The notes under the pieces were generated by a model. It saw nothing but the letters and a program-made list of their open reading frames with translations, did not search any database and was not told the origin of the DNA. The translations under genes were made by a program, and so were the position numbers. From Talinum fruticosum (Eukaryota; Streptophyta; Magnoliopsida; Caryophyllales; Talinaceae), in assembly GCA_021018815.1 (NCBI GenBank), contig JAITYX010000053.1:2924001-2988000 (forward strand): a DNA stretch of 64,000 nt, in the 5' to 3' direction. Position 1 is the first letter of the stretch. Each line of letters opens with the position of its first letter. Positions 34,790 through 45,679 of this stretch are shown in pieces.

Positions 34790-36349
34790 GAAGAAAAAAA
34801 TTGCTAAGAAGGGGGCTTGCTTGTCGGGAGCGGGAAGGACGAGCGAGTGCACCGCGCCGATATGCTTGAGAGGAAGTGGATGATTGTGGCGGCAGCAGCA
34901 CAGGGATGTCGGAATTGGCTCCGTCCCGGTCGTCTAACCCAGGGGCATATCATCCTCAGGCTCATCCTCTTAGAAAACAACGGAGGAAGGTGCTTCTAAT
35001 TTGACAGCTGTGGATCGACCAATGTCCCCAGCTTCTTCCGACCCACTCGGATCTATATCTAAGGAGATCGGTTCCGATTCAAGAACTACCGCACCTGGTC
35101 CCTCGGGTTGAGCGGCCTCCTCTTTCTCTTTCTCCTCTTCCTTCTCCTCATCGGGATGAGCCGCTTCGATTGCAGCTTCTTCTTCTTTTTCAACCTCGCC
35201 GAGGGAGACTTGGCTGGGATGGAGGACTCCTTAGAAGTATCTCGAACTTTCTAAGTCCTGGGCAGCTTTGGATCGACGTTCTTAGAGGAGTTGGAGCTGC
35301 TCGTGCTGCTCCTTGATGATTCCCTTTAACTCGATCGGCAAATCCCGGTGCTCCCGGATCCGAGACTGGGCTGTCTTCTGGTTGATCACTAGGCTTTAAA
35401 GGACAGTTTTTAGAGAGCGAGAGGGTCCCTCAAAGTTCTTTAGTCATAGAAGAGAGTTTGTATACCAAAACAACGAGACAAAGCAGCGAGACATTGCGGG
35501 AGGTGGTTGAGAAGTGGAGGGATCAGCGGATGGAGGAGGGAGTGGTAGAGAAATCTGAGTTTTATTGGGAGGGAGTGAAGGGGTTTCAACTCACACCCGT
35601 GGACCCGGATACCGAGGCTTGACTTCCCGATATCCGTAGCCCGGAAGCTACTTTCGCCCACCCTATGGCAGCCTCGAAACCGCATTTAGATCCGAGGGGA
35701 GGGAACCTTAAACTGTTTGAAAACAACAGTCGAGAAGGGCTCTATAGGGAAATAGAGCGGATTATTTAGATTGAGTAGGCACGAAGCCATCCGCTCAAGA
35801 ATACCGGGGAAGAGGTCTATGTCGTAGCCCTTTAGAATATCAAATAAAGTTTTGGGAATCTTAGAATTGGGATACTCTTGCTAGAGTGATGAGAAAAGAA
35901 AGTTCTCATCAAGAGAAAACAAAGTAGTCCGACCTCGGTCTTCATCTAAGTGACTCGAGAAATTTTTCGTGACTCGGGGACTTCCTTGGTGTACTTCTCA
36001 ATGAATTCATCCACAATCTCCGTCAAGAGGATGGGATTGCAGTTAAGAAAAAGAGAAGAGACTTTTAAGATTCTCGTGAAGGAGAGAGAGGTTGATACGA
36101 ACAAACTTCTCTTAAACTAGTGAGGTGATGACTCCCTCGAGTAAGACATGTTTGAATAAAACTCGGCAACAAGTTTAGAATAGATAAACTCACGAAAATG
36201 AGGTGGTTGGAAAGAATTTGTCATCCAACTTAAGATGTTCGGTGACGAAGATCTTAAAGGGATTAGAGGTACCCTCTTGAGGAGTTTTGGTGTTGGCCTT
36301 CTTGGTAGCGAGACCCTAGCAAATTAAGTGCGGAACCCATTTTAGGCAT
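34790..36349 (-). pseudogene. Extra 3' ORF of SIRE-2, copy 2
   Basis: Minus-strand ATG at 36349. Counterpart of 31974-30420 with the same domains and mostly the same breaks; some frames differ from copy 1 only through CAG/CGAG-type changes. The region 36350-36990 is its leader and spacer, with the (GA)n tract at 36375-36435. Confidence 0.55.
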
Positions 36350-36393
36350 GGTGAGAATTTTTGAGAAAACAAGAGGAAGAGAGAGAGAGAGAG

Positions 36394-36434
<41 letters not shown>

Positions 36435-36989
36435 AGAGAAAGAAAGAAAGAGAGAGCAAAAAGAGTGAGAGCATTTAGAATTCGAGAGAGAGAGAGAATC
36501 CGAGTGAGCGAGAATGCTTAGAAAGTAAGAAGGCGATGACTAAAGTAAAGAAATGAAGGTCAAGGGTTGCTATTTATAGCGAAAAGAAATGACCTTCAGC
36601 CTTGGGTCCGATCCGAAGCTCTAACGGCCATCTCGGACAGTGTATGATAGTTCTGCTCTCCAACGGTTAGAATTCCAGCAGCTTTCTTCCAACGGCTAGT
36701 TGTCTCCGATCGAAACGTGCGGCAGAGAGAAGAGAGAGAAGAAAGAATTTTCAAAAATATTTCGAAATTCTCCATTTATCTAGAGATAATTCCGAAGTTT
36801 GATGTCCATTTTGCCAAAAACGGAGTCCGACTTAGTATGGTTTCTTAGTGACTCGGAACACTCGGAGACCTAATAACTCATAGCTCGGTTTCACTCGGTC
36901 AACTGATCCATTTGTTATTGAGATAACAGAAAAACATACAACACATAATTATGCAAGGAAATTTAACTTAGAAAAGCACATAATCATGC

Positions 36990-38480
36990 ATTAATCATGC
37001 CAAGTTCATTCCTAATGTAACAAAATTGATCCTCACTAAGTGGCTTAGTGTAAATATCAGCTAACTAAAATTTTATAGGAATGAATTGAAGTTCAATATC
37101 ACCTTTCTCATAATGGTCTCTTAGAAAATGATACCTCACCTCAATATGCTTTGTCTTTTAGTGTTGAACTAGATTCTTAGTGATACTGATTACACTCTTA
37201 TTGTCACACTTGATTGGGATAGATTTGAATAAAAGTCCAAGATCTTTTAAGTGCTACTTAATCCATAGAATCCGAGCATAGCAAGCTCCAGGTGCAATGT
37301 ACTCGGCTTCAGCAGTTGATAGAGCAACTAAGTTACGCTTCTTTGAGTGCCCGAGATATGAGGGATTGACCCAAAAATTGGCATGCTTCTAATGTGCTCT
37401 TTCTATCAACTTTGTAACTAGCATAGTCGGCATCCGAGTATCCAGGTGAGGGTCGGTTCGAGTCTCTTGAAAACCATAGGCCAAGATTCCGAATTCCTAC
37501 AAGATATTTAAAACTCCTCTTAATCGCAGTGAGATGTGATTCTTTTGGATTAGCTTAAAATCATACACACGGACAGACACTAAACATAATGTCCGGCCCA
37601 CTAGAGGTGAGATACGGTAGAGATCCAATCATACCTCTATAGAGTTTCGATCTACTGCTTTACCTTTTTCGTCCGAGTCCAGTTTCATACCGCTACTCAT
37701 AGGTGTGGCTGCATTTTTCACATCTTGAAGCTTATACTTTTTCAACAACTCCTTGGTATACTTAGATTGATGGACATAGATTCCATCTTTATCTTGTCCG
37801 ATTTGTAGACCAAGAAAGAAATTGATTTCTCCCATCATGCTCAATTGGAACTCCTGTCTCATCAACTCGGAAAAATCTTAGTTTAGAGTTTCATTAGTGG
37901 CTCCAAATATAATATCATCAACATAAATCTGAGCAATAAGGAAATATTTCCCTTGGTTTTTATGAAAAGAGTTTCGTCAATCTAACCTCTTTTGAAATCA
38001 TTTTCAACCAAGAAACTGCTCAGTCTTTCATACCAAGCTCTGGGAGCTTGTTTAAGACCATATAAAATCTTTGCAATTTAAAAACATGATTTGGAAATTC
38101 TGAGTTTTCAAATCCAAAGGGTTACTCAACATAGACTTCGTCTTGAGTGAAACCATTTAGAAAAGCACATTTAACATCCATTTGATACAACTTAATATTC
38201 ATGCTAGATGCAAATACCAACAGGATTATGATTGCTTCGATCCTTGCAACAGGTATAAAGGTTTCCCCACAATCAATTCCTTTTTCTTGATTGTAACCTT
38301 GAGGTACAAGTCTAGCCTTATTTCGACTACCAACCCCTCCTCATCCAATTTGTTTTTGAAAACTCCTTTGGTTCTTATGACTGGGTGGTCGGAAGGTCGT
38401 TTGGTTAGAGTCCGGACCTTGTTTCTTTTAAATTAATTGAGCTCTTCTTGCATGGCCTCTACCCATTCAGGTTCATTTAG
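36990..38480 (-). pseudogene. Reverse transcriptase and RNase H of SIRE-2
   Basis: In element sense, RT starts near 38480 (EPEWVEAMQEEL-type motif), passes the catalytic YVDD at 37925-37914 and a QLSMMGEINFFLGLQI segment (37850-37800), and ends in RSIEV-like sequence at 37630. RNase H follows to about 37000, with the GYSDADY-type motif near 37440 and the ALSTAEAEY-type motif near 37310. Stops and frameshifts are frequent. Confidence 0.85.
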
Positions 38481-38755
38481 GGCCTTTAGTGCATTTCTGG
38501 TTCTATTCATGATATGAATGCAGTGAATGCATATACATTTTGCAAAGAAGAACGAGTTCTTACCCCATTGTTAATGTCGGACAGTATGTTCTCGAGTGGG
38601 TGGTTGGATACATATTTGAATGCTTGACCTGTCCTCCGGTTCACAAAAGTTTTTGGTTGAACTACCTTATCTTCAGTTGTTTGAGCTTGCTGAGTCTCCT
38701 CATTTGTTTGTCCTTCAACATTCCGAGCTGGCTCTTGAGTTTGTTCAATCTCGAG

Positions 38756-39772
38756 TCATAGTGTTACGTGTTGCCTCATTCTGAGTTGCTTTCTTTTAAC
38801 TCTTTCGAGGTCGGCTTCATCAAGATCATATTCATCTCGACCGAGTTTCGGATCTAAGAAGGTTAACTCACTTGTTCTTCCTTGATCTATTTCATCAAAC
38901 ACAACGTGGATACTTTCTTCTACTTTGTTAGTTCTTTTATTAAAAACACGGTAAGCTTTATTGTGAGATGAGTAACCCAAAAATATACCTTCATCTAACC
39001 TAGCATCAAACTTGGTAAGGTGATCCTTACTGTTATTGTGAACAAAGCACTTACAACCAAATGGTTTGAAGTATGAGATGTTGGGTTTCTTTCCATTGTA
39101 AAGCTCGTAGGGAGTTTTCCTCAAGATAGGTGTGATGAGGCATCCGTTGAGTGTGTAAGTTACTATGTTGATCGCCTCAATCCGGAAATAGTAAGGTAGA
39201 TCATTTTCAATCATCATTGTCCTTCCTATTTCTTCAAGAGTTCGGTTCTTTCTCTCCACTACTCCTTTTTATTGAGGAGTTCTAGGTGCTGAGAACTTGT
39301 GAGAGATATTGTTCTTGTCACGGAACTCTGCACATTCCGAGTAGTCGAAGTCCCTTCCATGGTCGGTTTGAATTCTTCTAATATAAGTCCGAGACTCCAC
39401 TTGAAGTTTCTTGCAGAGCTTACTGAACTCTTTGAAAGCTTTATTCTTGTTCTTAAGAAATCAAACCCAGGTAAATCATGAAAAATCATCAACAATCACA
39501 AGTACATACGATTTACCTCTAAGGCTTTTCACAGAGATTTAACCACATAAATCCATATGAAGCAATTCAAGCACTTTGGATGTGGAAACAGTTTTGAGAG
39601 ATTTGAAGGTTGATATGACTTGTTTCACTTTTACGCGTGCTTCATAGATTTTATCTTTCTTAAATGCACAATTAGGTAAACCCCTAACTAAACCATGAGA
39701 TACAAACTTTTTGATAGTGTGCATGCTAACATGACCTAATCTATGATGCCATGTCCAAGAATCCTCATGCAA
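38756..39772 (-). pseudogene. GAG-pre-integrase and integrase of SIRE-2
   Basis: The GAG-pre-integrase (39772-39540) has WHHRLGHVSMHTIKK; its second metal pair is damaged (EARVKVKQ where the sisters have CTKGKQ). The integrase core spans about 39540-39260 in broken frames. The C-terminal module (39259-38756, 167 residues open) holds MMIENDLPYYF, KKPNISYFKPFGCKCF and LDEGIFLGYSSHNKAYRVFN. Copia integrase inserts the cDNA; this copy is defective because of frameshifts and the lost zinc ligand. Confidence 0.88.
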
Positions 39773-39829
39773 TGATGCTTTTAAGCAAAATAATTTCTAA
39801 TTTGGATCAAAAAGATGAATGGTATAGGT

Positions 39830-40140
39830 GTTACCCGATCTCCGACTCGAGAGCTTGGTCTCTTTTGTAACTCGCATCATAAATGTAGCAATTGGTCCGA
39901 GTGAACCTTACCTCTTGACCTTTGTCACACAATTGAGATGCTTGAGAAGATTGTACTTTAATCCCTTGACAAGATAAAGCTGGATCGACTAGGTTGTCTC
40001 TTTCACCAATCTTGCCAATCCCAACTATCTTGCCCTTACTCGTCATCATCAAAAGTGACTTTGCCTCGTTTAAAATCTTCTAACTCATAAAAGAGTCTTG
40101 AATCTCCTGACATGTGGTGTGAGCATCCACTGTCTAAGTA
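39830..40140 (-). pseudogene. Protease of SIRE-2
   Basis: In element sense WYLDSGC (DSG at 40134-40126), then SGDSRLF, GKIVGIGKIGERDNLVDP and the CDKGQEVRFTRTNCYIYD end. The catalytic triad is intact, but the frame is interrupted within the domain (about 40055 and 39930). Confidence 0.8.
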
Positions 40141-40149
40141 CCAATGACC

Positions 40150-41997
40150 TTTTGTCCTTTTCCGAGTTACCTGCAAGTCGAAACAATGTAACCCTTCTCA
40201 TTTCCTCTAATGAACCCAAGTAACTCCCTATACTATGGTCCTTTCTCGAGGAAGAAGACTCTTGAGAACCCAGCTTTGAATGACTTTGGGTTTGGTCCGA
40301 TTCCGAGTCTTCCTTCTAGAAAATTGAGTCTCGTGTCTTTTTCTTTTGAAAATATTTTCTTTTGTAAATAGGTAGAGAAGGTTTTCTCCTGTAAACTGGT
40401 CTAGGCTCAATCACCCTTTCATTCTTATGAATGGGACCATGCTCGACCTTCCTAAAGTTCACAGTTATGAAATCCTTTTTGAAAATATTAGAATAGGAAT
40501 TAGATTCCTCTTCTTCATTAAAACCAAGTCCTTCTTTCCGAAAGGAGACACACGGAGAGCCTAAAAGCATGTCAAGGTTTTTCGGCCTTGAGTGAATTTC
40601 AAAACAAGCTCTTGAGACTCATTGAGCTTTCTTTTCGGATGCTCATTTTCTTTTCGAGTGACTCGGACTCGGTCCGATTAGCTTGAGTATTGGTCTTGAG
40701 TTCTTTTAGAGTTAGTCTTAGTTTCTCCAATTCATTTTTCAAACCATTGCTCTCCGAAGTAAGAGACTCAAGTTGTTCGTTGAACCGAGAAGAATCGGAA
40801 TTGGACTTTTCTTCCAAAGTGTAAATATATCTGGCTAATCAGCTTTGGAGAACTTGAGAAAGTATTCAATTACCTCCCGAGGGCTTGTCTCCTCGATGTC
40901 CGAGTTGTCCGCATCCGACTCGATTCGGTTTCGAGTCCGTTAGTGCCATTAGACACTTTGAGTCATCGAAACATCGTCATTTTCGGATGAGTCATCATCG
41001 CTCCATGTGGCAATCATAGCTTTCTTCTTTCCGCCCTTCTTTCTCTTCGGACGAGTCTTTGACTATGTGATCTTTGCTGCCACATTCCAAACAGCCGGAG
41101 TTCCTAGTTAAAGATAACTTTGAAGGAGAATAATATTAACCTTTTCTCGTCCTTCTTATCTTTCTTGTGGAACTCTTCCTTAGGCCTCTTTTCCCAGTTC
41201 TTATGCTTCATCATTCTTTTGAAGCCTGGGGCAATGAGTGCCATTGGATCCTCTTTTGAGTATGAGGAGCTCGGACTTTCCCTTCTACTTTCCGAGGCCT
41301 TCAACGCAATGTTCTTTTTGGTGCTAACCTCGGCATCTTCTTCTTCCAAATGAATCGCATGAGTAAGCAACTAACCAATCGGTTCGTCTGCAGGTTTAGT
41401 TGTAAGAGGTTATAAGCTTCCTCAATGGTTGTCACCTTAGGACCCCTTCTCTTCTTTGGTAGACTTCTCGGAATCTTTCCGCACATTTCTTCATGAGAAA
41501 TTTTTCTACCCGGATATTTGAGATTATTTGTAATCTCGGTGAAGCGAATAAACATCTGAGTGATGTTTTCTTCCGACTCCATCTTGAACAATTCATATTT
41601 GTTAAGATATTGGCTTATCTTCCCCTGTTTCACTTTTCTTGTTCCTTCATATGTGTTGACAAGAGTGTCCCACACATCTTTGGCCGTGTCATAGGTCGAC
41701 ACTCTATTGTACTCTTCTCAGCTGATAACACACATCGGTATGTTCATTGCTTTAAAATTCTTTCGAACTTCTCTGCTTCTTCATTGGTGTACTCGAATTT
41801 TTCTTTAGGCACATATCTTGTTTCTTCCATCTTTATTGGGATGTACTTTCCTTCTTAGACGATGTTCCGGACATCTTCATCATTGTCCAACAGAAAGCAC
41901 TCCATCGGTTTCTTCCAATCCACAAAATTTGATCCTTTGAATTTTGGTGGTTTGGTGGACAACCTTCCTTCATCGAACTCTTCAATTTTTGTGCCAT
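40150..41997 (-). pseudogene. gag of SIRE-2 with coiled-coil linker
   Basis: The start is at ATG 41997 (MAQK); an A-run one base short shifts the frame at once relative to sister copies. The capsid-like core at 41880-41400 contains YEGTRKVKQGKISQYLNKYELFKME and NNLKYPGRKISHEEMCGKI. The zinc knuckle is near 41095-41050; its last Cys codon is lost because CTG reads CTCG there. A Glu/Lys/Ser linker (41000-40870) and coiled coil (40817-40600, ESLTSESNGLKNELEKLRLT) follow. Gag forms the particle shell and packages RNA. Confidence 0.8.
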
Positions 41998-42045
41998 CCG
42001 ATCTTTAGACCTCTCGGATTGTTAGATGCTTCTTAAAAGGTTAGG

Positions 42046-42056
42046 CTCGATACCAA
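42046..42056 (-). other. Primer-binding site of SIRE-2
   Basis: In element sense TGGTATCGAGC just inside the 5' LTR, close to the tRNA-Met complement TGGTATCAGAGC. The same CGAGC form appears in SIRE-4. Confidence 0.75.
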
Positions 42057-42057
42057 T

Positions 42058-43529
42058 TGAAGGTTTTCTCCTGGAGAGTCTAAGTCACCCTAGAGGGGTG
42101 AATAGGGTGACGAGGAAATTTAAACAAACTTAGACAGTTTTTTATTGGAAAGTGATAAACGAGCTAAGTCTAAGTCCAGATTTGACTCGAAATACAAACA
42201 CTCGTAAATACGTGGAAACCCTCCTGGAGCGAGAAAACCACGGTCAATTCTAATCCAAGCACCAAGTCGAATCCACTATTTTGAATCCTAAAAATAGAAA
42301 GGATTGACTCTTCATGAATTGCTCCCTTAGACAATTCCTTACAATGTTTTCCTCGACTCAAAAATTCCCTTATCCGATTTAGTATTTCCTGACCGAGGTA
42401 ACCTTTACAATCAGGGAAAATTGAGCTAAGTTAACCCTTACAGCTCAATCAAGGGACCTTACTCAGAAAGTAAGAGAAAAATGTGACAGATTACAAGACT
42501 TGACAACTCATAAAATATTAAATACGAGAATGGGAGTTCTAAATAGAAGATTGAATATGAAAACAACAACTTTTTCTCAAATAATGTGTTTTGCAATGAT
42601 GTTCAGCAATCTTCTAGTCTTGTAAGGTGGCTTCTATTTATATCCAACCAAACAAAGTGACTGTTGAGTCTTGGTTCTGAACAAAAGTCTTCATCGACCG
42701 TTGTAACGGCTTTTACGAGTCACTCGAAAAGATCCGTTGGGATGTGAACGTTGTAAAACGACTCTTGGCTCTAAAAGGTGTTCCAATCAACTGGAGTTGT
42801 CTAAAAGCACCGTTGAGCCTAGCATTGGAGTTTTCCAGTTTTGTAAACAGACAACCCTAATACGGTGTCCGAGCCTTGTTCAAAAGTAGATAAAGCTTAT
42901 CTCGCTGGTGATTGATAGCTAGAAGCCGGCTACTTTTGTATTTCAAAAATGAACTAGCCTCGTTTGAATAACCTACAAAAGTAAACCACTTTGGTTCTAA
43001 AAGTATAAAATACTTTGGTCCAATATTAGGCATAGATAATAGTTAAATTGGGATAATTAAGAGCTTAATTATCTTAGGTCTAGAGAAGTTGAATTTTCCG
43101 AGTCTAATATTCAATATACTCAAATTCCATCATAGTCAATCCTAAAAATGATAAAGTAGAGAGAGTAAAATATCGAGTATAACAACTTGATCCGAACAAA
43201 TAATTCTCAAGGAGATAAACCGACTTAGAATAGGGAATTAATATTGTAATTCTTTTTGCGTTGAAATATGCAGATCGAACACGGAATAAAAGTGTTAAAG
43301 AAATTATTTGAACATGCGATAGCTCTAAGTGATATCCGAGTGAGTCGAAACTTCAATGTAGAAGATATACAATAATGTGCTTTCGAGTCGGTCAGAAATG
43401 AATGAAAACTTATACAAGAGTTTCTATAATGCTCGGAATGACTTGAAATCAAAACTTAGGAGAGATGAGGTTTATACCGAGTCTTCATGTATTACTCGGA
43501 ATGACTTAAAGTTAGAAACCAAGTCTTCA
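42058..43529 (-). repeat. SIRE-2 5' LTR
   Basis: 1472 bp. The minus strand starts TGAAGACTTGG at 43529 and ends AAAACCTTCA at 42058, right before the primer site. Noticeably diverged from the 3' LTR copies. Confidence 0.88.
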
Positions 43530-43935
43530 TTAAGTCCCTTGACTGAGCTATAAGGGCTAACTCAGCTCGGTTGTCCCTAACTATAAATAGTATCTCAATT
43601 AGGAAGTACTAGATCGGGTGAGGGAATTTTTGAGTCTAGGAAAATCTGTAATTGAATTATCTAACGGAGCAATTATGTAAAGAGTTAGACCTTGTATTTT
43701 GTGGATTCAAAATAGTAGATTTAACTTGGTGATTGGACGAGCACTATCCGTGGTTTTTGCCCCGGGAGGATTTCCACATATTTCTTTGTGTACTTGCACT
43801 TTCGAGTTCATTCTAGACTCGGAATTATTTATAAGTCTGTTTTGTGCAAAACAGTTTGTAATTTCTTAAAACTCATCCATCACCCTTTTCACCCCCTCTC
43901 TAGGGTAACTTTGCCTCTCCAAGACCAAACCTTCA
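43530..43935 (+). repeat. 3' LTR of SIRE-1, second part
   Basis: Continues the LTR broken at 28526 and ends CCAAACCTTCA at 43935, the family LTR terminus. The outer flank from 43936 (CAGCT) is the presumed target side; its partner is outside the window. Confidence 0.85.
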
Positions 43936-44459
43936 CAGCTATTTCACTCATCGCCGCCTATATCTCCCTCTCTCCACATGCCAGCTCTCATCACATTCCC
44001 TCCCCGATCAACATATTTCACTCTCTATCTCTCGCCACCATCTTTTTTCCTTCATGTCACATCTCATCATTGTCCCTCATCTTCATCGGGCCTATCATCT
44101 TATCATCATCAAAATCATCAAAATCATTTGCATCGTACCCATAAAGGATTACATTGGTAGTATAATTAGTATTATAATTTGGGTTATTGTACAACCCCGG
44201 TGTGTGGCCGTTGAGTCGAGTTGATGTTATTTTTTTGTTTCACATGAGTGTCGTTAACCCTGGAAAATGTTGATTTTTCAGGGAAAAATTTTTCCATTTT
44301 TCTGCAAGATTATTTTAAGTTTAATTTTTTCTCTCAAGGATTATAATTGTTGCTAATGCTTAACTAATTCCTATGTAACCGGTCAAGTGCATGATAGCAC
44401 CATCTTCTAGTTCAATTGTGACAAAGGGTTCTATTCAACCTTCAATCCAGGTGTCCTCG
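43936..44459. other. Unassigned sequence right of SIRE-1
   Basis: CT-rich then AT-rich sequence without recognised genes. A GGTGTGTGGCCGTTGAGT string (about 44199) resembles the GGCGTGTGGCCATTGAGT string on the minus strand near 90-110 in the gypsy leader, so a related gypsy remnant is possible. Confidence 0.3.
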
Positions 44460-45108
44460 TTCATAGGGTAAAGGTGTTGGAGGATCAAGTAAAGGTGATC
44501 GTGAGAAAAGAAATGCAAGAAAAAGGTGCTTCTCGGTTGCCTATCCCATCACCATATATCAAGGTTGTTGACGAAACAATCAATAGTTTTGTTGCTAGGC
44601 CTATGATTTTGGTCATCCTTGTTAGTTTGAAGGTACTTTTACATATATAGATCGGTAATTTCAATTAATCTAATATTTACAAGTTAGTAATATCACGTAT
44701 TTCTAGTTCATATATTATCGTCATATAGGAATTAGGATCCCACAAGCTGCTAGTGAGAAAAAGGGAACTTCCAAGGAATTAGTTGACAATCGTAAGACAA
44801 AGCAATCAGTAGTTGATCATCCTCCAAAGAAGTTCCATCGGACCGCAATTCTCCAACTTGTTGACGATTCACTTTCGAAGTGGACTAGGTGTCCCCTAGG
44901 TTTGACGAAACATTTGCCACCCGATAGAGAAGTTCTAAATCACAACATGAAGACAAGTATTAGGGTAAGAAAGTGATGTTGACAAGTTCATATTGATCTT
45001 CCAGGAGGACATAATGCAAGTTTTAGAGATGTAGGAGATCCGCTCAAATGTCTGTCGTGCTCAAAATTATGTGAGTTACTATATATAAGTTCATTTACGT
45101 TAATTTTC

Positions 45109-45168
<60 letters not shown>

Positions 45169-45340
45169 AGTGGCTCCATGAGGTGACTCGTTCCATGAAA
45201 TCGAGTCCGTCGAATTCTGTTACCCAAAAAGAGATTCAAGGCTATGGATAGACGCTTGAAGAAAGATCCAAATTCATTTATGATCTAATGGTCGGGACGA
45301 AGAAGACATGTGATTTAGCATCATTAATTGAGGAGTAAGT
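44460..45340 (+). pseudogene. Unidentified degenerate coding fragments
   Basis: Exon-like open pieces without a recognised family: about 44474-44640 (VLEDQVKVIVRKEMQEKG then PIPSPYIKVVDET), 44735-44975 (QAASEKKGTSKELVDNRKTKQ, then AILQLVDDSLSKWTRCPLG) and 45171-45335 (WLHEVTRS then EERSKFIYDLMV). AT-rich gaps between them look intron-like, and a (TA)n tract sits in one (45112-45165). They could be a host gene relic or an accessory gene of a DNA transposon. I do not recognise them and assign no function. Confidence 0.35.
45112..45165. repeat. (TA)n microsatellite
   Basis: About 26 uninterrupted TA dinucleotides. Confidence 0.95.
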
Positions 45341-45499
45341 GCACAAAATGAAATAATTAACCTAAAATTTATTACTACATGTTCTTCTTGTGTTTATTTA
45401 TAATTACATTTTATGTTGTTTATGTCGGTGTAATCGTCACTAGATGCTTGCTGCTATCTCGTTCGAGGCTTAGACCCTATTTCATTTAATGGTAAGGAG

Positions 45500-45655
45500 A
45501 TGTAAGGTTGTAATGAGCTATAAGAAAAGTTTTAAGCAACTATAAGCAGTTGTAAGCAATAGTAAGCAGCAATAAGTAGTTGTAAGAAATTGTAAGGAAC
45601 TGCAAAAAGTTGTAAGAAATTGTAAGGACCTGTAAGATTGTAAGTTAAAACTAAA
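45500..45655. repeat. Degenerate short tandem repeat built on TGTAAGNA
   Basis: Roughly a dozen TGTAAG / TATAAG / AGTAAG words spaced by about 10-12 bases, for example AGCAGTTGTAAGCAATAGTA. The ends (CTATTTCATTTAATGG at about 45478 and, inverted, CTTTGTCCATTTAG at about 45665) are loosely similar, so it might be a small hAT-like MITE. That is speculative. Confidence 0.45.
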
Positions 45656-45679
45656 TGGACAAAGAATTAATTTATATGG

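Larger units (their letters stand above)
32571..36942 (+). repeat. 4.37 kb tandem duplication, copy 2
   Basis: Second copy of the unit at 28198. It joins the rest of SIRE-2 (RNase H side) at about 36942, so it is the copy in native context for the SIRE-2 internal region. Copy 1 has the native SIRE-1 LTR context. Confidence 0.95.
28527..43529 (-). mobile_element. SIRE-2: Ty1/copia SIRE-type element inserted in the 3' LTR of SIRE-1
   Basis: Minus-strand order from the right: 5' LTR (43529-42058), primer site, gag, protease, integrase, RT, RNase H, extra ORF, polypurine tract, 3' LTR. Because of the tandem duplication the 3' LTR and extra ORF occur twice. SIRE-1 LTR sequence flanks both sides (ending 28526, resuming 43530). 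Candidate target duplication CTATG / TTAAG is poor (two differences). By eye the 5' and 3' LTRs differ at well over one base in ten, so either the insertion is old or the two LTRs come from different copies. Confidence 0.85.
3019..43935 (+). mobile_element. SIRE-1: Ty1/copia SIRE/Maximus-type element, 5'-truncated in the window and split by insertions
   Basis: Copia coding order is followed on the plus strand: gag coiled coil (3019-3230), protease to integrase (3352-4357), then after the CACTA insertion integrase C-terminus, RT and RNase H (22693-24840), an extra 3' ORF (25438-26730), purine tract (27481-27492) and 3' LTR (27493-28526 continuing at 43530-43935). The sequence resumes in frame context on both sides of each insertion, which shows a single original element. 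Its 5' LTR and most of gag are not in the window. The extra ORF and ~1.4 kb LTR fit the SIRE/Maximus lineage. Confidence 0.8.

Noticed and set aside
43788..44160. Ser/His-rich open frames after the SIRE-1 LTR
   Set aside because: Starts inside the LTR terminus and runs into CT-rich flank; looks like chance.
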